A DNA stretch of 64,000 bases from Sinimarinibacterium sp. NLF-5-8. Lineage in GTDB: Bacteria > Pseudomonadota > Gammaproteobacteria > Nevskiales > Nevskiaceae. Below the pieces are notes generated by a model that was not told where the DNA came from, made no database searches, and worked only from the letters and a program-made list of their open reading frames with translations. The stretch covers positions 1 to 64,000 of the forward strand of contig NZ_CP048030.1 in assembly GCF_010092425.1 (NCBI RefSeq), written 5' to 3'. Below, in pieces: positions 26,915-36,225 of this stretch; position 1 is the stretch's first letter, and every line of letters starts with the position of its first letter. A program made the translations under genes and the position numbers.

Positions 26915-29314
26915 GTGACTATCGCCGATGATGCTTATACCCCTGTTTTGCCGCTGCGCGATGTTGTGGTGTTTCCACATATGGCGATTCCGCTGTTTGT
27001 CGGACGCGAGGGTTCCATCAAGGCCCTGAACAGTGCAATGCGTCATGACAAGCGAATCCTGTTGCTGGCGCAGCGCGTGGCCGAAACCGATGACCCCGGC
27101 ATGGCCGATCTGTATGAAGTGGGGACGCTGGCGAGCATCCTGCAAATGCTCAAACTGCCGGATGGCACGGTCAAGGTTCTGGTTGAGGGGCAAACCCGCG
27201 CGCGCGTGATCGGCGCCGATCAGCAGGGCGATTATCTGCGCGCGCAGTGCCTGGCCCTGGCCGAGGACGTGCCGGCCGGTGCTGCTGACAAGCAGATGGA
27301 TGCGCTGACCCGTTCGGTACTCGCACAGTTTGAAAGCTATGCCAAGCTCAACAAGAAGATTCCGGTGGAACTGCTGCCGTCACTGGCCAGCATGGATGCG
27401 CCGGGGCGGCTGGCAGACACCGTTGCTGCGCATCTGAATCTCAAGCTGGAAGACAAGCAGCAGGTGCTTGAAATTGACTCCGCCCAGCAGCGCCTGGAGC
27501 ATGTGCTGCAACGGCTGGAAGGTGAGATCGACGTTCTTGAGATCGAAAAAAGCATCCGCACGCGGGTGAAGTCGCAAATGGAAAAAAACCAGCGCGACTA
27601 TTACCTCAACGAACAGATGAAGGCGATTCAAAAAGAGCTGGGCGACCGCGAAGATGGCCTCACCGAACAGGAGGAGCTGGAGCAAAAGATCGAAAAGTCC
27701 GGCATGCCCAAGCAGGCTAAGGCCAAGGCACTGGCCGAGTTCAACAAACTCAAGATGATGCCGCCGATGTCGGCCGAGGCCACGGTGGTGCGCAACTATC
27801 TGGACTGGCTGACCCAGGTTCCGTGGAAAAAGCGCAGCAAAACCCAGATTGATCTGGATCTGTGCCAGGCGCGCCTGGACGCCGATCACTACGGTCTGGA
27901 AAAAGTCAAAGAGCGCATTGTCGAATACCTCGCCGTGCAGGCGCGGATGAAAAAGCTCAAAGGCCCGATTTTGTGCCTGGTGGGGCCGCCGGGCGTCGGC
28001 AAAACTTCGCTGGGGCGCTCGATTGCCGAATCGGTGGGGCGCAAGTTTGTCCGCATGAGTCTGGGCGGCGTGCGCGATGAAGCCGAGATTCGGGGGCATC
28101 GCAGGACTTACATTGGCTCCATGCCCGGCAAGATCGTGCAAAACATGGTCAAGGTCGGGGTCAAAAACCCGCTGTTCCTGCTCGACGAAATCGACAAGAT
28201 GGCGATGGATTTTCGCGGCGATCCGTCCTCGGCCCTGCTCGAAGTGCTCGACCCTGAGCAGAACAACAGCTTTCAGGATCATTACATGGAGGTGGATTAC
28301 GACCTCTCCGATGTGATGTTCATTGCCACCGCCAACACGCTCAACATCCCCGCGCCGCTGCTCGATCGCATGGAAGTGATCCGTCTGGCCGGATACACCG
28401 AGGAAGAAAAGCTCAACATCGCGCGCCAATATCTGCTGCCCAAGCAAATGCGCGATAACGGCGTCAAAAAAACGGAGCTGGATGTCAGTGACGAAGCGCT
28501 GCTGCGCGCGATCCGGCTGTATACCCGCGAGGCCGGGGTGCGCAGTCTTGAACGGTTGATGGGCAAAATCTGCCGCAAGGTGGTCAAGCGCGTGCTGACC
28601 GATAAAAAGACCAAGAAAATCAAAGTCACCGAGAAAAATCTTGACGACTTTTTGGGCGTACCGCAGTACCGCTATGGTCGCGCCGAAGAACAAAACCGCG
28701 TCGGCCAGGTGACCGGTCTGGCATGGACCGAGGTGGGCGGTGAATTGCTGACCATTGAAGCGGCGCTGGCGCCGGGCAAGGGCAAACTGACCCAGACCGG
28801 CTCGCTGGGCAATGTGATGCAAGAGTCGATTCAGGCCGCGCTCACCGTTGTGCGCGCGCGCGCACAGCAGTGGGGGATCGAGGCCAAAGCCTTTGAAACC
28901 CAGGACGTTCACGTCCATGTGCCGGAAGGCGCTACGCCCAAGGACGGCCCCTCGGCCGGGATTGCGATGTGTACCACGCTGACCTCGGCGCTGACCGGAA
29001 TCCCGGTGCGCGCGGATGTGGCGATGACCGGAGAAATCACCCTGCGGGGTGAAGTGCTGCCGATTGGCGGCCTCAAGGAAAAGCTGCTGGCGGCGCAGCG
29101 TGGCGGGATCCAGGTGGTGATGATCCCGCATGAGAACGTCAAGGATCTGGCAGATATCCCCGAGGCGGTTAAAAACAGCCTGCAGATCGAGCCGGTTCGC
29201 TGGATTGAAGACGTGCTCAAAATTGCGCTGGAGCGGATGCCGGAGCCATGCCCGCCGAGCGAGCCGGTTTTAACGGCCGAAGCTGTCGTTGCCGAAGGCG
29301 CGCGCGCGCACTAG
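26915..29314 (+). CDS. lon: ATP-dependent protease Lon
   Basis: About 799 residues, the normal LonA size. N-terminal substrate domain ([20 protein letters not shown]) and a coiled region (about 185-275) come first. The AAA+ module has Walker [12 protein letters not shown] near 355 and Walker [13 protein letters not shown]. The C-terminal serine protease has the catalytic Ser in [11 protein letters not shown] and Lys in [11 protein letters not shown]. It degrades misfolded and regulatory proteins in the cytosol. I choose GTG 26915 because GGAG lies 5 bases upstream; the ATG at 26882 would add 11 unmatched residues. Confidence 0.96.
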   Translation: MTIADDAYTPVLPLRDVVVFPHMAIPLFVGREGSIKALNSAMRHDKRILLLAQRVAETDDPGMADLYEVGTLASILQMLKLPDGTVKVLVEGQTRARVIGADQQGDYLRAQCLALAEDVPAGAADKQMDALTRSVLAQFESYAKLNKKIPVELLPSLASMDAPGRLADTVAAHLNLKLEDKQQVLEIDSAQQRLEHVLQRLEGEIDVLEIEKSIRTRVKSQMEKNQRDYYLNEQMKAIQKELGDREDGLTEQEELEQKIEKSGMPKQAKAKALAEFNKLKMMPPMSAEATVVRNYLDWLTQVPWKKRSKTQIDLDLCQARLDADHYGLEKVKERIVEYLAVQARMKKLKGPILCLVGPPGVGKTSLGRSIAESVGRKFVRMSLGGVRDEAEIRGHRRTYIGSMPGKIVQNMVKVGVKNPLFLLDEIDKMAMDFRGDPSSALLEVLDPEQNNSFQDHYMEVDYDLSDVMFIATANTLNIPAPLLDRMEVIRLAGYTEEEKLNIARQYLLPKQMRDNGVKKTELDVSDEALLRAIRLYTREAGVRSLERLMGKICRKVVKRVLTDKKTKKIKVTEKNLDDFLGVPQYRYGRAEEQNRVGQVTGLAWTEVGGELLTIEAALAPGKGKLTQTGSLGNVMQESIQAALTVVRARAQQWGIEAKAFETQDVHVHVPEGATPKDGPSAGIAMCTTLTSALTGIPVRADVAMTGEITLRGEVLPIGGLKEKLLAAQRGGIQVVMIPHENVKDLADIPEAVKNSLQIEPVRWIEDVLKIALERMPEPCPPSEPVLTAEAVVAEGARAH

Positions 29315-29341
29315 AAAACAGCGCGCGCCGTCATCCGCCGA

Positions 29342-29941
29342 TCACGCGGCGGACAAGCACTGCTGCACCTGCCGGCGCAAGGCCGGCAGGGTTTTTTCTT
29401 CAAACCACGGATTGCGCCTGATCCAGATCGTGCTGCGCCATGAGGGATGCGGCAGCGGAAAAAAATCCGGCAAAAACTGTTCGGCGTCGCGCACATTTTC
29501 TGTCAGCGAGGCGCGCGCACGCTGGGGTAAATAGGTTTTTTGCGCATAGTTGCCGACCAGTAAGGTCAGATGATTGGGCGGCAGCAGGTCGAGAATCTGC
29601 TGATGCCAGCGCGGTGCGCATTCACGCCGGGGGGGCAGATCGCCGCTGCGGCCTTTGCCGGGGTAACAAAATCCCATCGGCATCAAACATACCCGTGCCG
29701 GATCATAAAACGTGGCGTCGTCCATCCCCAGCCATTGGCGCAGGCGCGCGCCGCTGTCGTCATGCCAGGGGATGCCGGTTTGATGAACCCGTGTTCCCGG
29801 TGCCTGGCTGATGATCACCAGACGTGAGGTGCTGCTGAACTGCACCACCGGACGCGGCCCCAACGGCAGTGCTGCGGCGCATACGGTGCAGGCACGGATC
29901 TGTTGATGCAGGGCGGTGATGGCGTTGGATGGAACGGGCAT
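29342..29941 (-). CDS. Uracil-DNA glycosylase-superfamily protein
   Basis: A 199-residue protein. The opening IRACTVCAAALPLGPRPVVQ is followed by VIISQAPGTRVHQTGIPWHD, in which the motif 1 region (SQAPG) resembles the GExPG loop of type 4 enzymes. The C-terminal motif is PLPHPSWRS. MGFCYPGKGRSGDLPPR is typical of this subfamily of uracil-DNA glycosylase-like proteins. Only two cysteines of a possible cluster site are near the N-terminus, so Fe-S binding is uncertain. Activity on uracil is not assured. A second, type 4 enzyme is encoded at 58250. Confidence 0.8.
   Translation of the reverse strand: MPVPSNAITALHQQIRACTVCAAALPLGPRPVVQFSSTSRLVIISQAPGTRVHQTGIPWHDDSGARLRQWLGMDDATFYDPARVCLMPMGFCYPGKGRSGDLPPRRECAPRWHQQILDLLPPNHLTLLVGNYAQKTYLPQRARASLTENVRDAEQFLPDFFPLPHPSWRSTIWIRRNPWFEEKTLPALRRQVQQCLSAA
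29368..29397 (+). terminator. Terminator of lon inside the end of the convergent glycosylase gene
   Basis: Perfect 9-bp stem CCTGCCGGC / GCCGGCAGG, loop GCAAG, then G and six T residues. It lies about 55 bases after the lon stop, within the last codons of the minus-strand uracil-DNA glycosylase-like gene. Confidence 0.85.
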
Positions 29942-30069
29942 GGCGGGATGCGCGCCTGTTTTGGGCGCGCGCGCAAATCGGTGGAGGGCTGCATCCTACG
30001 CGGATTTCGCATGTCAAAAACATGGCGCATGGCTTGCGGCGAGTGTTTGATCGTCCGGACAGGCCTATC

Positions 30070-30084
30070 GGCACGAAAATTGCT
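30070..30084 (+). promoter_or_regulatory. Sigma54 (-24/-12) promoter of flhA
   Basis: GGCACG-AAAA-TTGCT matches the sigma54 consensus GGCACG-N4-TTGCW in every conserved base, with GG and GC ten bases apart. The predicted transcription start, about 12 bases downstream, falls at 30094-30096, directly at the flhA ATG. Confidence 0.8.
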
Positions 30085-30095
30085 GATGCTCTGGC

Positions 30096-32168
30096 ATGAA
30101 CTTCGAGCAAATCAAAAAACACCTTCAGAACATGGGCGCCAGCGGATTGGCAGTGCCTTTGCTGCTGCTCTGCATTCTGGCGATGATGGTGGTGCCTCTG
30201 GCGCCGTTTGTGCTGGATATGATGTTCACGATCAACATCACCTTGTCGATCGTGGTGCTGATGGCGGTGATTTATGCCATGCGTCCGCTGGATTTCAACT
30301 CCTTTCCCAGTGTTCTGCTGTTTGCCACCTTGCTGCGCCTGTCGCTGAACGTTGCGTCCACGCGCGTGGTGTTATTGCATGGCCACGATGGCCCCGGCGC
30401 GGCCGGACGGGTCATTGAAGCGTTTGGTGAGTTTGTGATCGGCGGCAACTTTGCCGTCGGCGTCGTCGTATTTGCGATCTTGACCATCGTCAACTTCATG
30501 GTCGTGACCAAGGGCGCCGAACGGGTTTCGGAGGTTTCCGCGCGCTTCATGCTGGATTCGCTGCCCGGGCGGCAGATGGCGATTGATGCGGACTTGAATG
30601 CCGGTATTTTGACGCGCGAACAAGCCGTGACCAAGCGCGAGGAAGTGCGCTCGGAAGCCGACTTCTATGGTTCGATGGACGGTGCCAGCAAATTCGTGCG
30701 CGGTGATGCCATCGCCGGCATTCTGATCCTATTCATCAACATCATCGGCGGCATGGTCATCGGCCCGGTGATGCACGATATGCCGTTCTCGGAGGCGCTG
30801 AGAACGTACACCCTGCTGTCGATCGGTGATGGTCTGGTGGCGCAGGTTCCGGCACTGCTGCTGTCGACTTCGGTGGCGGTGCTGGTGACCCGCGTTGCCG
30901 ATCCTGGCGAAATGGCCAAGCAGATCGGGGCTCAGCTGTTCAATCACACCAAGGTTTTGTACGTCACCGCCGGCGTACTGGGCCTGGTGGGGCTGGTGCC
31001 GGGGATGCCGAACTTTTCGTTTTTGACCCTGGCGGCGGTTTGTGCAGCCGCAGCCTGGTGGATGAGCAAGCGCGCGCGGGATCAGGCCACTACCCAGAGC
31101 AGCGCACTGGATCAGGCGGCATTGGCGGCCCCCAAACCGGCAGAGCTGAGCTGGGATGATGTGGGGCAGAACGACGTGCTGGGACTGGAGGTGGGTTACC
31201 GCCTGATCCCCTTGGTTGATACCCGCCAGGGCGGTGAGTTGATGTCGAGAATCAAGGGGATACGCAAAAAACTCACGCATGAGCTGGGGTTTCTGGTTCC
31301 GCCGGTGCACATTCGTGACAACCTGCAGTTGGCACCGGGCGCCTATCGGTTGCTGCTCAACGGGGTGCCGGTGGCGGAAAGCAGTGTGCACCCAGAGCGC
31401 GAAATGGCGCTCAACCCCGGGCGCGTGTTCGGCAAGGTCGAAGGGATTGCGACCAAGGATCCGGCGTTTGGGCTGGATGCGATCTGGATTGAAAAAGGCA
31501 GCCGTGAGCATGCCCAATCAATGGGCTATACGGTCGTGGATTGCCCCAATGTGATCGCCACCCACCTGTCGCATGTGATCAAGCAGCATGCGTCCGAACT
31601 GCTGGGACATGATGAAGCCCAGGCATTGCTTGATCAGCTGGCCAAGCAGACGCCGAAACTGGTCGAGGATCTGGTGCCCAAGGCGCTGTCGCTGTCGGTG
31701 TTTGTCAAAGTGCTGCAAAACCTGCTTTCCGAACGTGTCCCGATCCGCAATCTGCGGGTGATTGCCGAGGCGCTGGCCGAGAGTGCGGGGCGTACCCAGG
31801 ATCCTGCGCAGCTCTCGGGGCTGGTGCGGGTGGCACTGGGGCGGCAGATCGTCCAGGACATCAACGGCATGGACCCGGAGTTGCCGGTGATGACGCTGGC
31901 AGGTCAACTGGAACAGGTTTTGCAGGATAGCCTCAAGAGTGGTGGTGCGGCCATCGAGCCGGGGCTCGCAGAGCGGATCCACAAGTCGCTGAGTGACCAG
32001 ACCCGACAACTGGAAACCAGCGGACAGCCCGCAGTGCTGTTGGTTCCACCTGGGTTGAGGCCGTTGCTGGCGCGGTTTACGCGGCAAACCATTCCAGGGT
32101 TGCACGTTCTGGCGTTTGATGAAGTTCCAGAAAGCAAGCAGTTGAAGATGATCGGTGCGATTTCGTAA
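30096..32168 (+). CDS. flhA: Flagellar type III export apparatus protein FlhA
   Basis: A 690-residue export-gate component with about eight N-terminal transmembrane helices (to about residue 325) and a cytoplasmic chaperone-docking domain. The FHIPEP-family signature RLSLNVASTRVVLLHG is near residue 75, and GSMDGASKFVRGDAIAGI is near 195. It exports flagellar subunits by proton motive force. flhB is not next to it. No Shine-Dalgarno is visible before the ATG at 30096; an in-frame ATG at 30132 would start at MGASGLAVPLLLL and also fits the family, so the exact start is uncertain. Confidence 0.95.
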   Translation: MNFEQIKKHLQNMGASGLAVPLLLLCILAMMVVPLAPFVLDMMFTINITLSIVVLMAVIYAMRPLDFNSFPSVLLFATLLRLSLNVASTRVVLLHGHDGPGAAGRVIEAFGEFVIGGNFAVGVVVFAILTIVNFMVVTKGAERVSEVSARFMLDSLPGRQMAIDADLNAGILTREQAVTKREEVRSEADFYGSMDGASKFVRGDAIAGILILFINIIGGMVIGPVMHDMPFSEALRTYTLLSIGDGLVAQVPALLLSTSVAVLVTRVADPGEMAKQIGAQLFNHTKVLYVTAGVLGLVGLVPGMPNFSFLTLAAVCAAAAWWMSKRARDQATTQSSALDQAALAAPKPAELSWDDVGQNDVLGLEVGYRLIPLVDTRQGGELMSRIKGIRKKLTHELGFLVPPVHIRDNLQLAPGAYRLLLNGVPVAESSVHPEREMALNPGRVFGKVEGIATKDPAFGLDAIWIEKGSREHAQSMGYTVVDCPNVIATHLSHVIKQHASELLGHDEAQALLDQLAKQTPKLVEDLVPKALSLSVFVKVLQNLLSERVPIRNLRVIAEALAESAGRTQDPAQLSGLVRVALGRQIVQDINGMDPELPVMTLAGQLEQVLQDSLKSGGAAIEPGLAERIHKSLSDQTRQLETSGQPAVLLVPPGLRPLLARFTRQTIPGLHVLAFDEVPESKQLKMIGAIS

Positions 32169-32193
32169 ATCGCAGTACAGGCTGGAGTTGAAT

Positions 32194-33456
32194 ATGAAAA
32201 TCAAACGGTTTGTGGCAAGCAGCATGCGCGAAGCGATCCGCCTGGTGCGCGAAGAGCAGGGCGCGGATGCGGTGATCCTGTCCAATCGCCGGGTCGAAGA
32301 GGGCATCGAAGTGGTCGCGGCCACTGATTACGATGCCGCGCTGATGCAAATGGCGCTGCCCCGACCCGAGCCGCGCAAGTCCGAGCCAACGGCTGCAGCC
32401 GCAGCGCCGGCCAAGTCGGCACCGGCCAAGCGCAGCCTGTTCAAGTCCGAGCCGGTCAAGGCTGCAACCTTGCCGCCCGCACCGCCGCCGCCGACGACTG
32501 TCGAATTGCCGACACTGGCATCGCCCGAGGTGCAGCAGTTGCGTCAAGAACTTGGCGGTATGCGCAAGATGCTGGAACAGCAAATGGCCCATCTGGCCTG
32601 GCAAGAGATGAGTGAGCGCCAGCCCGAGCGGATGGCTGCGCTGCGCACGATGACCGACCTGGGGCTGGATGTGGCGCTGTCACACGCTATCGCGCACGAG
32701 TTACCGCGGGACACCGACCCGGAAAAAGCACGGTTTTTGCCGCTGGGTTTGCTGTCACGCAAGATTCCTGCGCCAACAACGCCGGATCCGGTTCTCAGTG
32801 GTGGCATGTTTGCCCTGATCGGCCCGACCGGGGTTGGCAAGACCACGACGATTGCCAAACTTGCCGCGCGCTTTGCTGCGCGACATGGCACCCGTGACCT
32901 GGCTTTGGTCACCACCGATCACTATCGGGTCGGCGCCCAGGAACAATTGTTCAGTTATGGCCACATGCTCGGGGTGCCGGTACAGACCGCCAGTGGTGCC
33001 GCAGAGCTGGCGCGCGTGCTCAAGCGCCTGTCCGATCGAAAGCTGGTGCTGATCGATACCGCCGGGATGGCGCCGCGTGACCAGAAGCTGGCCGCGCAGT
33101 TTGCCGAGCTGCGTGTGCCCGGCGTCGATGTGCGCAATTGGCTGGTGTTGTCCGCCACGACCCAGGCCGCTGATCAAGACGAAATCATCCGTCGATTTGG
33201 CGACGCACACCCGGAAGGTTGCGTACTGACTAAGATTGATGAGGCTGCCCGCATCGGCGGTGTATTGTCGGCAGCGATCCGCCATCGTCTGCCCATACAA
33301 TACTTCTGCGATGGGCAGCGGGTGCCGGAGGATTTGCATCCGGCGCGTGCGGATCAGTTGGTATTGCGCGCGATGCAGTTGGCTCGGCAAGCGCCGGCGC
33401 GGGTGCTGGACAGCACGCTGGCACTGCAATTCGGAGCCATTCATGCAGGTGCGTAG
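32194..33456 (+). CDS. flhF: Flagellar biosynthesis GTPase FlhF
   Basis: A 420-residue SRP-type GTPase that places the flagellum at the pole. The N-terminal basic domain (MKIKRFVASSMREAIRLVRE) is followed by a Pro/Ala/Lys-rich linker (about 60-115). The NG domain carries G1 GPTGVGKTTTIAKLAARF near residue 210, TTDHYRVGAQEQL, LIDTAGMAPRD and TKIDEAARIGGVLS. The start at 32194 is preceded by CTGGAG. Its end overlaps fleN by 14 bases. Confidence 0.96.
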   Translation: MKIKRFVASSMREAIRLVREEQGADAVILSNRRVEEGIEVVAATDYDAALMQMALPRPEPRKSEPTAAAAAPAKSAPAKRSLFKSEPVKAATLPPAPPPPTTVELPTLASPEVQQLRQELGGMRKMLEQQMAHLAWQEMSERQPERMAALRTMTDLGLDVALSHAIAHELPRDTDPEKARFLPLGLLSRKIPAPTTPDPVLSGGMFALIGPTGVGKTTTIAKLAARFAARHGTRDLALVTTDHYRVGAQEQLFSYGHMLGVPVQTASGAAELARVLKRLSDRKLVLIDTAGMAPRDQKLAAQFAELRVPGVDVRNWLVLSATTQAADQDEIIRRFGDAHPEGCVLTKIDEAARIGGVLSAAIRHRLPIQYFCDGQRVPEDLHPARADQLVLRAMQLARQAPARVLDSTLALQFGAIHAGA

Positions 33457-34330
33457 ATCAGTGGAAGGACGACAGGCAGCGGGGCTGATGAACATGCGAA
33501 CACTTCAACCGGTACAGGTTATTGCGGTCACCAGCGGCAAAGGCGGTGTTGGCAAGACCTCGACGTCGGTCAATCTTGCGGTGGCAATGGCGCAGATGGA
33601 TCGCAAGGTGATCTTGTTGGATGGTGATCTGGGGCTGGCCAATATCGACGTCATGCTGGGTCTGCAGCCCACGCGCAACCTGTCGCATGTGCTGGAAGGG
33701 CAGTGCAGCCTCGAAGACACCCTGATCGAAGGGCCTGCCGGCATCATGGTGGTCCCGGCCTCCAGCGGCAAGCGCAACATGGCTGAACTTTCTGCTGCGG
33801 AACATGCCGGGCTGGTGCGTGCTTTTTCAGATTTGCGGACGCCGCTGGATACCTTGATCGTGGATACCGCCGCAGGCATCGCAGACAGTGTGATCACCTT
33901 CAGCCAGGCGGCACAGGAGGTCATCGTTGTTGTCACCAATGACCCGCAGTCGCTGACCGACGCCTATGCCTTGATCAAGGTATTGTCGCGTGATTACGAG
34001 GTGCGGCGTATCCAGGTGCTGAGCAATCAGACCCATACACCCGCCGAAGGGCGCGAGATTTTTGAAAACCTGCGGCGTGTGGCCGAACGCTTTCTGGATG
34101 TGATGCTGGTGCATCTGGGAACCGTGCCGCATGACGAATGGCTGCGGCGCGCGGTGCGCCGTCAGCGCTCGGTGGTGGATGCCTATCCCAGCTCGCCCAG
34201 CGCGCGCGCTTACCAGGAAGTGAGCAAGCGCATCATTGCCTGGGGAACGCCGTCGGGCGCGCGCGGCAATCTTGAATTCTTTGTCGAGCGACTGATTGCC
34301 GGTGCCAACAATGCGGGGGCTGCTGCGTGA
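33443..34330 (+). CDS. fleN: Flagellar number regulator FleN/FlhG (MinD-like ATPase)
   Basis: A 295-residue ParA/MinD-type ATPase. The deviant Walker A is VTSGKGGVGKTSTSVNLAVA near residue 28, with VILLDGDLGLANIDVMLGLQ and LIVDTAAGIADSVI following. It limits flagellar number by antagonising FlhF and the sigma54 activator. I choose ATG 33443 because GGAG lies 6 bases upstream and the resulting RQAAGL segment resembles the DQAAGLR start of homologues. ATGs at 33488 and 33494 are alternatives. Its last bases overlap fliA as GTGA. Confidence 0.94.
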   Translation: MQVRRSVEGRQAAGLMNMRTLQPVQVIAVTSGKGGVGKTSTSVNLAVAMAQMDRKVILLDGDLGLANIDVMLGLQPTRNLSHVLEGQCSLEDTLIEGPAGIMVVPASSGKRNMAELSAAEHAGLVRAFSDLRTPLDTLIVDTAAGIADSVITFSQAAQEVIVVVTNDPQSLTDAYALIKVLSRDYEVRRIQVLSNQTHTPAEGREIFENLRRVAERFLDVMLVHLGTVPHDEWLRRAVRRQRSVVDAYPSSPSARAYQEVSKRIIAWGTPSGARGNLEFFVERLIAGANNAGAAA

Positions 34331-35058
34331 GTTTGGCCGTGGACACCGACGTGGGTGACAGCGAGGCCCTGCTGGTTCAGCGTCATGCCGGTCTGGTGCG
34401 GCGGATTGCCCATCACCTGGTCGCGCGCCTGCCGTCGAATGTCGATGTCGATGACATGATCCAGGCCGGTGTGATCGGTCTGATCGAGGCGGCGCGCAAC
34501 TACAGCGACGATCGCGGCGCATCATTTGAAACCTACGCCGGTATCCGGATTCGCGGTGCCATGCTCGATGAGCTGCGTGCCAACGACTGGGCGCCGCGCT
34601 CGGTGCATCGGCGTCTGCGCGAGGCCTCTGACGCGGCGCGCGCGCTGTCCCAGCAGTATGGCCGCGATGCCACCGAACTGGAGATCGCCACGCATATGGG
34701 ACTTGATGCCAGTGCCTATCAGGACATCGTCAGCGATGCCGCGCGCTGTCAGATCCTGAGCCTGGATATGGGCGGTGACGATGGAACCGAAACGCTCGAC
34801 AGCCCCGATCCTTCCGCCGGTCCGCTGGATCATCTGCAGGATCAGGAGTTTCGGCATGCTCTGGTGCAGGCCATTGCGACTTTGCCCGAGCGCGAACGGC
34901 TGGTGATGTCGCTGTATTACGACGATGAGCTGAACCTCAAGGAGGTGGGCAAGGTTCTGGATGTCAGCGAAAGTCGTGTCTGTCAAATCCACGGACAGGC
35001 CTTGGTAAGACTGCGGGCAAAATTGCAGAATTGGCGTGATGAACACAAAGCGGCATGA
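34327..35058 (+). CDS. fliA: Flagellar sigma factor 28 FliA
   Basis: A 243-residue sigma70-family factor for late flagellar genes. Region 2 is visible as LPSNVDVDDMIQAGVIGLIE, with the -10 recognition helix around FETYAGIRIRGAMLDELR. Region 3 includes EIATHMGLDASAY, and region 4 LKEVGKVLDVSESRVCQIHG. The GTG start overlaps the fleN stop. No flgM is in the window, so its anti-sigma factor must be elsewhere. Confidence 0.96.
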   Translation: MSLAVDTDVGDSEALLVQRHAGLVRRIAHHLVARLPSNVDVDDMIQAGVIGLIEAARNYSDDRGASFETYAGIRIRGAMLDELRANDWAPRSVHRRLREASDAARALSQQYGRDATELEIATHMGLDASAYQDIVSDAARCQILSLDMGGDDGTETLDSPDPSAGPLDHLQDQEFRHALVQAIATLPERERLVMSLYYDDELNLKEVGKVLDVSESRVCQIHGQALVRLRAKLQNWRDEHKAA

Positions 35059-35117
35059 GGTCAACGCTAGAATGCCGACCTTGATTTTTCATCGGGTCTC
35101 AAACTGGGTAGTCAAAC

Positions 35118-35510
35118 ATGGATAAAAACATGCGCGTCCTCGTCGTGGACGATTTTTCAACAATGCGACGCATCGTCAAGAACCTGCTGACCGATCTGGG
35201 ATTTACCAATATTGCGGAAGCCGACGATGGCAAGACGGCATGGCCGATGCTGCAGGCAGGGAATTTTGATTTTGTCGTGACCGACTGGAACATGCCCGGC
35301 ATGACGGGCATCGAGCTGTTGCGCAATATCCGTGGAGATGCCCGGATCGGCAAGACGCCGGTTCTGATGGTGACGGCAGAGGCTCAGCGCGAGCAGATCA
35401 TTGAAGCGGCCCAGGCGGGCGTCAACGGCTACATCATCAAGCCTTTTACCGCGCAGACGCTCAAGGAAAAGCTCGACAAAATCTTCCAGCGTCTGACCGA
35501 GGCGGCCTGA
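35118..35510 (+). CDS. cheY: Chemotaxis response regulator CheY (flagellar cluster)
   Basis: A 130-residue single receiver domain. The phosphoacceptor is Asp56 in [13 protein letters not shown]; the acidic pair is [15 protein letters not shown], Thr is in LMVTAEAQ and Lys in [22 protein letters not shown] is the motif of flagellar-motor-binding CheY. It is followed one base after its stop by cheZ. Together with CheA it sets flagellar rotation direction. Confidence 0.96.
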   Translation: MDKNMRVLVVDDFSTMRRIVKNLLTDLGFTNIAEADDGKTAWPMLQAGNFDFVVTDWNMPGMTGIELLRNIRGDARIGKTPVLMVTAEAQREQIIEAAQAGVNGYIIKPFTAQTLKEKLDKIFQRLTEAA

Positions 35511-35511
35511 C

Positions 35512-36225
35512 GTGACCGCCGTACTGGATGCGGAACAGCGCGCACAGATTGCCGGGCAATTGCATCGCCTGTTGGCCGCTTTTGAGTCGGGCGAGGAGGC
35601 GTGCTTTGATCGGGACTTTGAACGACTGATCCAGTTGCAGCAGCAGGCGCTGTTCACCCGCGTGGCGCTGCTGACGCGCGAACTTCACAATGCCGTGTCG
35701 CAGATGCGACTGGATGAGCGTCTTGCCCGCATTGCCGGTGACGATATTCCAGATGCCCGGCACCGGCTCGATTACGTCATGCAGGTCACGGAAAAAGCAG
35801 CACACCGCACGCTCGATCTGGTCGAGCAGGCGCGCGGTGTCACCGCAGGAATCCGTCATGCCGTCGAACAGCTTGATGATGCTGCACAGTTGACCGGGGT
35901 CGATGCCGTGAGGACAACGATCCTGGGCGCGCGCGATGCCCTGAACGGCCATGCCGATTTTCTGCGAACCACCCTGAGCGATCTGGCCCAGGCGCAGGAG
36001 TATCAGGACATCTCCGGGCAGATCATCAAAAAAGTGATCACCCTCGTGCGTAACATGGAAAACGCTTTGCTGGAACTGTTGCGCGGTGTCGGCGGCAGCG
36101 TATCGGCACCGCCTTCGGGCGCGTCGGCTGCCTCGCCCGGCGCGTTGCCCGGTCCGGCTGTACCGGGCGTGGCTGCAGCCAGTCAGCAGGATGCGGATGC
36201 GTTGCTGGCGGAACTGGGGTTCTGA
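35512..36225 (+). CDS. cheZ: CheY-P phosphatase CheZ
   Basis: A 237-residue helical phosphatase starting with GTG. DARHRLDYVMQVTEKAAHRT forms the long hairpin start. The catalytic region is AQAQEYQDISGQIIKKVITL, with the Gln of the QEYQD motif. After an Ala/Pro/Ser-rich linker (about 190-222) the last residues are QQDADALLAELGF, the CheY-binding tail known from E. coli CheZ. The stop overlaps the cheA start. Presence of CheZ fits a beta- or gammaproteobacterium. Confidence 0.95.
   Translation: MTAVLDAEQRAQIAGQLHRLLAAFESGEEACFDRDFERLIQLQQQALFTRVALLTRELHNAVSQMRLDERLARIAGDDIPDARHRLDYVMQVTEKAAHRTLDLVEQARGVTAGIRHAVEQLDDAAQLTGVDAVRTTILGARDALNGHADFLRTTLSDLAQAQEYQDISGQIIKKVITLVRNMENALLELLRGVGGSVSAPPSGASAASPGALPGPAVPGVAAASQQDADALLAELGF

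Noticed and set aside
27380-29131. A 583-codon open frame antisense to lon
   Set aside because: Its residue pattern is the His/Arg-rich type expected from the complement of the real gene; lon motifs are complete on the other strand.
35059-35117. Possible sigma28 promoter before cheY (TCAACGC...GCCGACC)
   Set aside because: The spacing between the two elements is too short for a FliA promoter and the second element is incomplete.
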